From NCBI RefSeq assembly GCF_004799685.1, contig NZ_CP031311.1:2894396-2958395 (forward strand): a stretch of DNA of 64,000 nt, read 5' to 3'. Under the pieces are notes generated by a model. The model made no database searches. It was not told where the DNA came from and saw only the letters and a program-made list of their open reading frames with translations. Each line of letters starts with the position of its first letter. Position 1 is the stretch's first letter. Source of the DNA: Halobellus limi (GTDB lineage: Archaea > Halobacteriota > Halobacteria > Halobacteriales > Haloferacaceae). This document shows positions 16,989-24,877 of this stretch, one piece after another. A program made the translations under genes and the position numbers.

Positions 16989-18296
16989 TCACACCACGAC
17001 GGTCTCGCCGACCGCCGGCGCCCTCGCGGTGAACCCGTCGGCCGCGAGTTCCTCGGCGAACGACGCACAGCGGTCGCCGTGGTTCACCAGCACCGTGGCG
17101 TCGTCGTAGTCGGCGAGGAACTCCCGGAGGCCCGACCGATCCGCGTGCGCGGAGAAATCGTACTGCTCGACTCGAGCACTGATGGGCATCACCCGACCGT
17201 CGATCTCGGCGCTCCCCGTCTCGAGGAGGTCTCTCCCGGGAGTCCCCTCGACCTGATAGCCGGTCATCGTGATCTTGTTCACCGGGTTCGATCGGATCTC
17301 GGGGACGTAGGTCATCGCCGGACCGCCCGAGAGCATCCCGCTCGTCGTGACGATCGCGGCGTTCTGATCGGCGATGCGCTTGCGTTGCCCGTCGCGGCCG
17401 GTGACGAACCGCGCGTGCGACTTCGCCCGTCGAAGCGCGGCGGCGTCGCGGACGAACTCGGGGTGTCGCCGCAGCATCTCCGTCACCCCCTTGCCCATCC
17501 CGTCGACGTAACACGGGATGTCGTACTCCTCGCAGACGAGCAGCAGCTCCTGGGTGCGCCCGATGGCGAAGGCGGGGACGACGACCGTCCCGCCCTCCCA
17601 GAGCGTCGTCTCGACGCTCTCGACGAACCGCCGTTCGACCGCCGCTCGGGGGTCGTGTTCGACGTCGGAGTAGGTGCTCTCGCAGACGACGACGTCGGCG
17701 TCGGGGCGGGCGGTCGTCCCCGCGACGAGCCGCTGATCGTCGGTGTGGAAGTCGCCCGTGTAGAGCAAGCGTGTACCACCGTCGTCGCCGGATTCCCGCC
17801 GAGTGCCGCCGCCGTCGTCGCCGGGCCGCGTCCGATCTCCCGAGGGACTTCCTCCCTCGCTGACGAGCACGTGCGCGCTCCCGGGGATGTGGCCGGCGTT
17901 GTAAAGAGTCACTTCGTGGCCTGCCGCCTCGAACGTCTCCCCGTAACCGTGCGTCTGCGACACCTCGGTGACGCGCTTCACGTCGTTCTCGGTGAAGGGA
18001 CAGTTGTACGATCCCCCGTGGAGTTTCAGCGTGTCGCGGGCGAGCGTGAGCGCGAGTTCCCGCGTCGGCGGCGTCCAGTGGATCGGCGGCCGGTCGGAAC
18101 CGGAGAGCAGCGCGGGCACCGCCCCGGCGTGATCGAGGTGGCCGTGGCTCACCACGACCGCGTCCGGGTCCGGCGTGTCGACGGGGAACTGCGGCGGCGT
18201 GCCAGCGAGCATCCCGAAGTCGAGGAGCAGCGAGTCGTTGACGAGGACCGCGCTGCGTCCGACCTCGCGAGCGCCGCCCAGAAACCGGATGTCCAT
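16989..18296 (-). CDS. Beta-CASP metallo-beta-lactamase ribonuclease (aCPSF2-like)
   Basis: 435 residues. Metallo-beta-lactamase motif 2 is HGHLDHAG (51-58); TGDFH is motif 4. The beta-CASP motifs follow: acidic ESTYSD (A), a histidine in 'ISARVEQYDFSAHADRSG' (B) and 'VLVNHGD' (C). These enzymes cut RNA as endo- or 5'-3' exonucleases in archaeal RNA decay and 3'-end formation. There is no N-terminal KH domain, so it is of the shorter aCPSF2-like class. A Gly/Asp/Arg-rich low-complexity insert at about residues 155-180 separates two core strands and is probably a disordered loop. Confidence 0.9.
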   Translation of the reverse strand: MDIRFLGGAREVGRSAVLVNDSLLLDFGMLAGTPPQFPVDTPDPDAVVVSHGHLDHAGAVPALLSGSDRPPIHWTPPTRELALTLARDTLKLHGGSYNCPFTENDVKRVTEVSQTHGYGETFEAAGHEVTLYNAGHIPGSAHVLVSEGGSPSGDRTRPGDDGGGTRRESGDDGGTRLLYTGDFHTDDQRLVAGTTARPDADVVVCESTYSDVEHDPRAAVERRFVESVETTLWEGGTVVVPAFAIGRTQELLLVCEEYDIPCYVDGMGKGVTEMLRRHPEFVRDAAALRRAKSHARFVTGRDGQRKRIADQNAAIVTTSGMLSGGPAMTYVPEIRSNPVNKITMTGYQVEGTPGRDLLETGSAEIDGRVMPISARVEQYDFSAHADRSGLREFLADYDDATVLVNHGDRCASFAEELAADGFTARAPAVGETVVV

Positions 18297-18423
18297 CGAC
18301 GGAGGGTAGCGGAGCCGGCGGTTTGACGCCGTCGATCGGGGCGCTCGATCCAGCGGAGATTCGGAGCCGGCCGCGCGGACGCACGCTAACGCTTAACCAA
18401 TCCCGAACGAAAGATAATACACA

Positions 18424-19728
18424 ATGTCACAGCAAGTCGTCTCCGAACTCCACGTCGACGAGTACACGCTCGGGCTGGTCGGTCCGGACCAGGAGTGGGC
18501 CGGCACCGTCGCCGACGGCGGCACCGTCCGCACCCACACCCCGCCCGCGTGCTGGGGACCGATGATCACGCCGAAGTTCCGCGGCGGCCACGAGGTAACG
18601 AAGCCGATCGCCGTCGAGGGCGCGGAGGTCGGCGACGCCATCGCGATCAAGATCCGCGACGTCGAGGTGACGAGCGTCGCGACGAGCACCGGATCGATGG
18701 ACGAACGCGAGGGGGCCTTCGGCGACGACCCCTTCGTCGATCACAAGTGCCCCGAGTGCGGTGCCGAGTGGCCCGAGAGCGTCGTCGAGGGCACCGGCGA
18801 GGAGTCGATCCGGTGTGCGGAGTGCGGCGCGAACGCCTCGTCGTTCGCCTTCGAGTACGGCATCACGACCGTGTTCGACGACGACTACGAGGTCGGGATC
18901 ACGGTCGACGAGGAGGCGGCTCACGACCTCGCCGAGCGCGCTGAGGAGGCGAGCGCGCTCCCGGAGAACTCGCGGCAGCACCCGATTCTCCTGTACGAAC
19001 CCTCGGAGATGCCCGGGACGCTCGGGCACCTCCGGCCGTTCGTCGGGAACATCGGGACGACGCCGCCGATCGAACTCCCGGACTCGCACAACGCCGGCGA
19101 CTTCGGGCAGTTCCTCATCGGCGCCGAGCACGACTGGGGACTCGACAGCGAGGACGAACTCGACGCCCGCACCGACGGCCACATAGACATCAACGCGGTC
19201 CGGGAGGGTGCGATCCTGATCTGTCCGGTGAAGGTCGACGGCGGCGGCGTCTACGTCGGCGATATGCACGCCAACCAGGGCGACGGCGAACTCGCACTGC
19301 ACACGACGGACGTCAGCGGCCACACCGAGTTCGAGGTCGAGGTCATCAAAGGCCTCGACATCGGAGGCCCGCTCCTCCTTCCCAACGAGGAGGACCTCTC
19401 ACACATCAGCAAGCCGTACACGGAGGAAGACAAGGCGCGCGGCCGCGAACTCGGCGCGGAGTACGGCGTCGACGTCGAGACGGATATGGGACCGATCCAG
19501 GTGATCGGGTCGGGCGCGACCGTCAACGACGCCACCGACAACGCCTTCGACCGCGCCGGCGACCTCCTCGGGATGAGCGAGGGCGAGGTCCGCACCCGGT
19601 GTACGTTCACCGGCGGCGTCGAGATCGGTCGGCTCCCCGGCGTCGTTCAGCTCACGATGCTCGCGCCGATGGACGTCCTCGACGACCGCGGGCTGGCGCA
19701 CCTGGTGCGCGAACAGTACGGACTCTGA
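18424..19728 (+). CDS. Acetamidase/formamidase-family amidase with zinc-ribbon insert
   Basis: 434 residues. The family hydrolyses formamide or acetamide to ammonia and the acid. Core signatures: 'GPMITPKFRGGHEVTKPI', 'GVYVGDMHANQGDGE' (active-site region) and 'GPIQVIGSGATVNDATDNA' in parts. Residues about 100-140 carry CPECGAEW and CAECGA, two CxxC pairs 23 residues apart, which form a zinc ribbon inserted in the first half; I do not know this from typical bacterial members. A TATA-like CGCTTAACC lies about 30 nt upstream. The stop codon is inside a tandem repeat. Confidence 0.88.
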   Translation: MSQQVVSELHVDEYTLGLVGPDQEWAGTVADGGTVRTHTPPACWGPMITPKFRGGHEVTKPIAVEGAEVGDAIAIKIRDVEVTSVATSTGSMDEREGAFGDDPFVDHKCPECGAEWPESVVEGTGEESIRCAECGANASSFAFEYGITTVFDDDYEVGITVDEEAAHDLAERAEEASALPENSRQHPILLYEPSEMPGTLGHLRPFVGNIGTTPPIELPDSHNAGDFGQFLIGAEHDWGLDSEDELDARTDGHIDINAVREGAILICPVKVDGGGVYVGDMHANQGDGELALHTTDVSGHTEFEVEVIKGLDIGGPLLLPNEEDLSHISKPYTEEDKARGRELGAEYGVDVETDMGPIQVIGSGATVNDATDNAFDRAGDLLGMSEGEVRTRCTFTGGVEIGRLPGVVQLTMLAPMDVLDDRGLAHLVREQYGL

Positions 19729-19771
19729 GAAGACAGTACGGACTCTGAGAGGGCCAGAACTGGCTCTGAGA
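19711..19771 (+). repeat. Three-unit 20-21 nt tandem repeat across a stop codon
   Basis: GAACAGTACGGACTCTGAGA (19711), AGACAGTACGGACTCTGAGA (19731) and a diverged third unit from 19751. The TGA in the first unit is the acetamidase-family stop. Confidence 0.85.
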
Positions 19772-19810
19772 AGGCAGCGCGGCCGAGGTCCAGTCGGCGA
19801 CGGCCGGGGA

Positions 19811-20071
19811 TCAGCCGCCTCGCATCGCGGGGTGGATACTGAGCGACGCGTCGGCCGGACACGGATCGTCGGGCTCGGCGGCGGTTCCGTCGACCGCGAG
19901 GCGGACGCTGGAGGCGAGCCGCCCGTCGTCGCCGAACAGGTGTCCCTCGGCGCGCGGGTACGCGGCGACGACCGCGTCGACGGCGTCTCGAACGGTCCCG
20001 CCCTCGAAGTCGACGCTGACGCGTTTGCCGCCGGTCGCGCTCCTGAGCGGCCCGTACACGGTGACGTCCAT
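19811..20071 (-). CDS. MoaD/ThiS-like ubiquitin-fold protein (SAMP-type)
   Basis: 86 residues from ATG 20071, ending in the diglycine ...MRGG typical of MoaD, ThiS and small archaeal modifier proteins. The beta-grasp fold is suggested by 'MDVTVYGPLRSATGGKRVSVDFEGG' in parts, a helix 'VRDAVDAVVAAYPRAEG' and 'VRLAVDGT'. The exposed GG end can be adenylated by the E1-like UbaA and used for sulfur transfer (molybdopterin, tRNA thiolation) or for protein conjugation. A MoaE fusion is at 44124. The frame is continuous with the upstream DUF5789 gene only because that gene has a frameshift. Confidence 0.85.
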   Translation of the reverse strand: MDVTVYGPLRSATGGKRVSVDFEGGTVRDAVDAVVAAYPRAEGHLFGDDGRLASSVRLAVDGTAAEPDDPCPADASLSIHPAMRGG

Positions 20072-20183
20072 AGCTAGTCCGTCGCGTTCGAGACAGTTGG
20101 GTGCTTCCACGTCGCCACCGCTCGGATGGCCTGCCGAATCCGGTCGATCGAGGAGAGCGACTCGGCGACGAGCACGGGAGGCA

Positions 20184-20488
20184 TCAAAAGGAGACGTTGG
20201 CGTCGTCCGTGGGGCCCGACTCGCCCTCGGCGGGATTGCTCCCCTGTCGTCGTAGAACTTGCGACCGATGTACTCGTCGCTCACGTTGCCGATGATGGTC
20301 TTGTACAACTCGTCGGCCGAGCCGTACGTCTCTTGACCGACGGCGCTGACGATCGTCGAAACCGTGTTGCTCTTTTGATCAGCGGGCGTCCCGACTTCGA
20401 CCTCTCCGATTCGTTCGACCATCTCGTCGTGGTCGATCGGATACTCGAGTTCGTCGTCGAGAAAGTCGAACAGTTCGTTAATCTTCAT
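20184..20488 (-). pseudogene. DUF5789-family small protein with a single-base frameshift
   Basis: From ATG 20488 the frame encodes an intact-looking DUF5789 domain (MKINELFDFLDDELEYP to FYDDRG, about 81 residues). At the C-run 20241-20244 the frame that continues becomes Arg/Ser-rich, while the neighbouring frame reads GSNPAEGESGPTDDANVSF then stop (20184-20186), the acidic tail expected of such a protein. One extra base in the run restores a protein of about 101 residues. It is either a real frameshift or a homopolymer sequencing error. Only the C-terminal tail is affected, so function may survive. DUF5789 function is unknown. Confidence 0.75.
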
Positions 20489-20576
20489 AATTAATAGTTT
20501 ATCTATGCGGGAATAACCCTTGTGGTGTCGGGACCCGACCGGATCTCGGCGGAGAGAGCAGCCGGTCTGACAGTTC

Positions 20577-21419
20577 TTATCGATCGTCGTCGGGATCGGC
20601 GTCCGGACCGATCCCGTCCTCGTCGGCCAGTTCCTCCGCGCGGAGGTCCGCGCTCGCCTCTCGGACCTCCCGCATCACGCTGGAGATCCGCTCTTCGGCC
20701 TCCATCTCCTCCTCGACGGAGAGGTCGACGCCCTCGACCTCCAGGAGGAACTTCGCGATCTCTGTCACCTCGTACATCAGTTCGTCGAGTTCCTCGGCGG
20801 TGAAGAAGCCCGACATCGCGCCGTAGAGGAACGTCGCGCCGGACTTCCGGATCTTGTCCTCGAACGACGAGCGCGCCTGGTTGACGGCCTGCGGCGTGTA
20901 CGTGTCGGTCATGAACGGCACGAGTTCGGGGAGGTTCTCGCCGATCTTGGTCATCTCGACGCCCGTCTCCGTCCGGAAGTCCGCACACAGTCGGGCGATG
21001 GCCCACTCGCGCGCGGTGATGTACGTCCGGTCCCGGAGGAAGTCGTTGACGCGGTCGTACTGCGCGCCGTCGACCTTCTTGAACCGGGCGTACTTCCGGA
21101 CGTCTTCCGGCGTTTCGGCTCCGCCGTCGTCGGATTCGGACGGCGTCCCGGAGCCGGCGGTGCTCGACGGGTCTCCCGCACTCGACGTGCCGTCGCTCCC
21201 GGTCGGCGCGTCGCCGCCGGACGCCGGCTCCGATTCGGCACTCGACGCCGCACCGTTCGCCCCGTCCGCCCGTGGGTCGTCCCTCTCCACACCGGATCCG
21301 TCGTCTCTGTCCGACTTCTCGTCTCCGTCCAACGTCTCGTCGCCTTCCGGTGCCGGTCCCGACGCGTCGACGTCACTCCGTGACGCGTCGGGCGTCGACG
21401 CCGAAGCGTCGTCGTCCAT
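20577..21419 (-). CDS. DUF5806-family haloarchaeal protein
   Basis: 280 residues from ATG 21419. The first 105 residues are a Ser/Asp/Gly-rich disordered tail; the conserved part starts near 'PEDVRKYARFKKVDGAQYDRVNDFLRDRTYITAREWAIARLCADF' (in pieces) and is alpha-helical to the end, with an acidic C-terminus. Such proteins occur through haloarchaea and have no known function; the helical domain might bind nucleic acid, but this is a guess. Divergent from the UspA gene at 21586. Confidence 0.85.
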   Translation of the reverse strand: MDDDASASTPDASRSDVDASGPAPEGDETLDGDEKSDRDDGSGVERDDPRADGANGAASSAESEPASGGDAPTGSDGTSSAGDPSSTAGSGTPSESDDGGAETPEDVRKYARFKKVDGAQYDRVNDFLRDRTYITAREWAIARLCADFRTETGVEMTKIGENLPELVPFMTDTYTPQAVNQARSSFEDKIRKSGATFLYGAMSGFFTAEELDELMYEVTEIAKFLLEVEGVDLSVEEEMEAEERISSVMREVREASADLRAEELADEDGIGPDADPDDDR

Positions 21420-21585
21420 ACTGCCGGGTGTCGCGCCGACGGCAAAAAGCGTTCTGTCGGGGGTCGTCGGTGGGTCCGCGTCGGACCGGCGGCGATCCCG
21501 CGTCCGCCGGTCGGTCCGCGAAGCCGGACCCGCCGCACACACCCCACCCGACGATTTTTCTACTCCGGCGATGACATCGTGGCAT

Positions 21586-21954
21586 ATGAGAATCCTCTTT
21601 GGCGTCGGCGGCTCTGACGACTCCCTCCGAGCGCTGGAACGGACGATCGAACGGGCGAGCGAGGCGGGCGACGACCTGACGGTCGCGATCCTCGAAGAGG
21701 GCGGCACCGACCGTACTGTCGACGACGTCGAAGCCGACGTCAGAGACGCGCTCGACGCCGGCGGTGTCGAGGCCGATATCCGGTTCGTCGAGGGCGATCC
21801 GGGAAGCAAACTCGTCGACGTCGCCGAGTCGGAGGGCTTCGACCGGATCGCACTCAGCGGCGGGACGACCAGCCCGATGGGGAAGATCCAACTCGGCAGC
21901 ACCGCGGAGTTCGTCCTGCTGAACTCACACGTCAGCGTCTCACTCATCCGATGA
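21586..21954 (+). CDS. Universal stress protein UspA-type (short)
   Basis: 122 residues from ATG 21586 (ATG 21571 is an in-frame alternative). The fold begins MRILFGVGGSDDSLRALERTI; a degenerate nucleotide loop 'ALSGGTTSPMGKIQLGSTAEFVLLN' follows, with GxTSxxGKxxLGS in place of the ATP-binding GxxGxxG9G(S/T). Soluble stress-associated protein. Its stop overlaps the next ATG as ATGA, so it is translationally coupled with the acetyltransferase. Confidence 0.85.
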   Translation: MRILFGVGGSDDSLRALERTIERASEAGDDLTVAILEEGGTDRTVDDVEADVRDALDAGGVEADIRFVEGDPGSKLVDVAESEGFDRIALSGGTTSPMGKIQLGSTAEFVLLNSHVSVSLIR

Positions 21955-22505
21955 GCCGAGATCGACGGTTCCCCGACGAGGTCGCCGGGCCGTTCGAGGG
22001 CCCGCCGCGGCGGTTCGAGGACCGAGAGGGGCGCGAGATCGAGATCCGGGCACACGACGGCAGTGAGCGGGAGTACGAGGCGCTCGCGGCGATGTACGAC
22101 GAGTTCGACCCGGCCGACCGCGCGCAGGGGATCCCCCCGAGCGACGAGCGCCGCATCCGAGAGTGGCTCGACAACGTCTTTTGTGACGCCTGTCTGAACG
22201 TCGTCGCGTGGGACGGCGACACCGCCGCGGGACACGCCACGCTCGTCCCCGACGACGACGCCCACGAACTGGCGATCTTCGTGCTGCAGGAGTATCAGGA
22301 GGCCGGGATCGGAACGCATCTGATGGAGGCGCTGCTCGGCCACGGGGTCGAGTCGGGCGTCGAGAAGGTGTGGCTCACGGTCGAGCGGTGGAACCAGCCG
22401 GCCGTGGGGCTCTACAAGAAGATCGGCTTCGAGATCTGCGACTCCGAGAGCTTCGAGATGGAGATGGCGATCCGCCTGACGGACGGCAGCGACGAGGGCG
22501 GATAG
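21951..22505 (+). CDS. GNAT-family N-acetyltransferase
   Basis: 184 residues. The acetyl-CoA binding motif A is 'IFVLQEYQEAGIGTHLMEALL' (Q/RxxGxG/A seen as QEAGIG), followed by 'VEKVWLTVERWNQPAVGLYKKIGFEI', the typical GNAT motif B with YKKIGF. Transfers acetyl from acetyl-CoA to an amine of unknown substrate. The start overlaps the UspA stop by 4 nt. Confidence 0.9.
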   Translation: MSRDRRFPDEVAGPFEGPPRRFEDREGREIEIRAHDGSEREYEALAAMYDEFDPADRAQGIPPSDERRIREWLDNVFCDACLNVVAWDGDTAAGHATLVPDDDAHELAIFVLQEYQEAGIGTHLMEALLGHGVESGVEKVWLTVERWNQPAVGLYKKIGFEICDSESFEMEMAIRLTDGSDEGG

Positions 22506-22544
22506 GCGGTCGGGGGCGAGACGCCCCGCAACCGCGAAGTGACC

Positions 22545-23003
22545 TCAAACGGACAGCACCGGCTGGCTCGCGTACAGCAGCACGTACTCTGCGGCCTTCG
22601 CGAGCACCTCGCCGGGGTCGCCCGAGACCGGCTCGCGGGGGACGACGAGGAAGTCGGCGTCGAGTTCCTCGGCGGTGTCGAGGACGACGCTCCCGGGGTG
22701 TCTGAGCTTCATCTTCGTCGAGAACCCGTACGCGACGGACGTCGACAGCGGGACCTCGTGTTCCGCGGCGATCCGCTCGGCCGCCTCCATGATCGCTTCG
22801 CCGTCCGCGGCGACCTGCGCGTCGTCGACGACCCCCTCCTCGATCTCGCGGACGACCTCCTCGCCCAGGACGTGGACGACGTGGACCCTCGCGTCGTACT
22901 TGGAAGCGATCGCGGCGGCGTACGCTACCGCGTCGGTCGACTCGTCGCTCGCGTCGACCGGGGCGAGCACGAGGTCGACGGACAGCGGTCGGCGGTCGGT
23001 CAT
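22545..23003 (-). CDS. Universal stress protein UspA-type
   Basis: 152 residues from ATG 23003; nine further residues upstream are open but unlike the family. 'VDLVLAPVDASDESTDAVAYAAAIASKYDARVHVVHVLG' in pieces gives the N-terminal strand-helix-strand. The C-terminal loop 'ADFLVVPREPVSGDPGEVLAKAAEYVLL' lacks the ATP-binding G-2x-G-9x-G(S/T) pattern, so it is of the non-ATP-binding type. Confidence 0.85.
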   Translation of the reverse strand: MTDRRPLSVDLVLAPVDASDESTDAVAYAAAIASKYDARVHVVHVLGEEVVREIEEGVVDDAQVAADGEAIMEAAERIAAEHEVPLSTSVAYGFSTKMKLRHPGSVVLDTAEELDADFLVVPREPVSGDPGEVLAKAAEYVLLYASQPVLSV

Positions 23004-23132
23004 ACCCGCACCTGCGACGCCCGACGGCAAAAATCCTCACTTCCGAGACGGCCGGTTCACCCCGCGCGGGCCGAGCGGCCCGAGGAGGGCCGCGGAGCGC
23101 TCAAAAAAGCCGCGGACCACGACCGGCGAGCG

Positions 23133-23140
23133 TTTATGTA
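23133..23140 (+). promoter_or_regulatory. TATA box of repeated RNA element, copy B
   Basis: TTTATGTA begins 30 nt before GTGACGTGA, as in the other copies. Confidence 0.55.
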
Positions 23141-23162
23141 CGATCGGGCGGCCAGCGTCCCC

Positions 23163-23282
23163 GTGACGTGAGATTCGCCCCCGGGTCGGACGCGGTCGTT
23201 CGGCACGGCGATCCGGGGAGTGGGCGACCGGCAGCGAATCGAGGGGCTGATCGGTCGTCCGACGGCGTGCCGACTGTTCGCC
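23163..23282 (+). ncRNA. Repeated structured RNA element, copy B
   Basis: Most diverged of the four copies. It keeps GTG-ACG-TGA at the presumed start, TCGGCAC at 23200-23206 and its partner GTGCCGA at 23267-23273 followed by CTGTTCGCC. Relative to copy A the first arm base changed C to T and the paired base G to A. It is in the 387-nt gap between the UspA gene (start 23003) and the membrane protein at 23391; the rest of that gap shows no ORF. The RNA could also be the leader of the 23391 gene, which it precedes by about 110 nt. Confidence 0.55.
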
Positions 23283-23390
23283 AGTTCGACGGTGTGTCGG
23301 TCGTTGACCGGCTCTGCGTCCGCGATACCGGGGACGCTGCACCACCCGGGAGAGCGACACGCTAATTACTCTCACGGGCGATGAGAGACC

Positions 23391-24761
23391 GTGCGGTATC
23401 GCTGGGCACTCGCACTCGTCGTGCTCGTCGTCGCCGGTGCGCTGGGCAGCGCGTTCGTCGACCCCGGCGGTGGGGCGGACGGGGAGGCACCTCCGGCGGA
23501 GCAGTTGCTCCGTCCGTCGGAGGCCGAGAGTTACGTCTGGCCGTACACGAGTCGAAGTCGCTCGGTCGAGGGCCGCACCCTCGCGCTGAACGTCGTGATC
23601 ATCGGCACGCCCGAGGACGTCCGCACCATCCTGACGGACCGTTCGGAACTGGAGTGGACGGAGGCCGACGAGGACCACGAGGCCAACGGTTCGGTGGCGA
23701 TCGAGGCCCTCAACCAGTCCGCGTCCCTCGGAGGATCAAACGAGCCCGAGACCACCGGACCCGACACCGCCGACCCGACCACCGAACCTGACACTCCCGA
23801 CCCGACCACCGAACCGGTCACCGAGTCGGACTCGCTCGCCCGGCTCAACGAGTCGATCGACCTCTCGCCGTGGCGGTCCGCGCGCGGGTCGTCGCGCTAC
23901 ACCTACGTGGCCGAGAACCTCAGCTCCGGGCGGTGGGTCGAGTCCGAGTACCAGCTCGCGACCGGGACGTATCTCGGCAGCCGAACGCACATCCGGGCGT
24001 ATCCCGGCCCGTCCGACGACTGGACCGCACTGCAGGCGCACACCGAGTACTGGGACTGGTTCCGGCTTCGCCACACCGTCACGGGCATCAAGAGGGGCGG
24101 GCGGACCGTCGAGCGCGACCTCCGCGACGAGCCCTTCGTCACGGACGTCAATCGCGTATACCACGGCCACAGCGGCGGCGGCAGCGACGGCTGGATGTCG
24201 GTGATACGGATCACGTCGGCGAACTGGACGCTGGTGCCGTCCTCTACGACCGACGCGTCCGCGAGAGCCACGGCGCTGGGAGCCGTCGGCCTCCTCCCCA
24301 CCGCGGCCGCGTTCGCCGTCGCCGCGGCACCACTGCGCCGGCGTGACCTCCGGGACCTCGCCCTCCCGATCGCGGTCGTCGGGCTCGTCCTCGGCGTCCG
24401 TTCGGTCGGCATCGCCGCCGAGGGGCTGTTCCCGGCGACGAACCCGAAGGTATTCGCCGCCGTGCTCTACCCGACACTGATCGCCGGGCCGTTCGTCGCC
24501 AGCGCGCTGCTGGCCCGCAACAGACCGGGGACGCGGATGGCGCTCCTCGCGGCCGCCGGGCTCGGGGCCGCCTTTGTCCTCGATTGGGGCAGCGTGGGCG
24601 TGCGAGTCGTCTCGATCCGGCTCGTGTTGCACCGGTTCGCGCTCGTCGGGGTCTTCGGACTGTTCACGCTCGGCGTCGCCGAGGGTGATCGCACGCTCGC
24701 CGGTTCTGGGGTGGCCCTGTGGCTGGTGGTCCTCGCGGCGACGCTCTTCGGACTCGTCTGA
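23391..24761 (+). CDS. Haloarchaeal membrane-anchored exported protein, unknown function
   Basis: 456 residues from a GTG start. The N-terminus has a signal/anchor helix (WALALVVLVVAGALGSAFV). The exported part contains repeats rich in D-P-T-T-E-P (residues about 124-145, 'DPTTEPDTPDPTTEP'), a stalk-like segment, then a globular domain with many Trp/Tyr. From about residue 290 there are five or six hydrophobic helices to the C-terminus. I know no family for it; the layout suggests an extracellular domain tethered to a multi-pass membrane domain. Confidence 0.8.
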   Translation: MRYRWALALVVLVVAGALGSAFVDPGGGADGEAPPAEQLLRPSEAESYVWPYTSRSRSVEGRTLALNVVIIGTPEDVRTILTDRSELEWTEADEDHEANGSVAIEALNQSASLGGSNEPETTGPDTADPTTEPDTPDPTTEPVTESDSLARLNESIDLSPWRSARGSSRYTYVAENLSSGRWVESEYQLATGTYLGSRTHIRAYPGPSDDWTALQAHTEYWDWFRLRHTVTGIKRGGRTVERDLRDEPFVTDVNRVYHGHSGGGSDGWMSVIRITSANWTLVPSSTTDASARATALGAVGLLPTAAAFAVAAAPLRRRDLRDLALPIAVVGLVLGVRSVGIAAEGLFPATNPKVFAAVLYPTLIAGPFVASALLARNRPGTRMALLAAAGLGAAFVLDWGSVGVRVVSIRLVLHRFALVGVFGLFTLGVAEGDRTLAGSGVALWLVVLAATLFGLV

Positions 24762-24877
24762 TACTGTCGGGCGAAACTCCGTGACGCGTTTCGGCGCCCC
24801 GGGATGCCAAGAGTGCTCCCGTAGTTGTCCGACAGTACGAGAACCGTCGAGAACGGGGTGCGGAAGTCGCGAGCGGC

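Noticed and set aside
19811..20488. 225-residue DUF5789-SAMP fusion
   Set aside because: The linker is shadow-like and the proper tail and stop lie in the next frame, so two genes and a frameshift explain it better.
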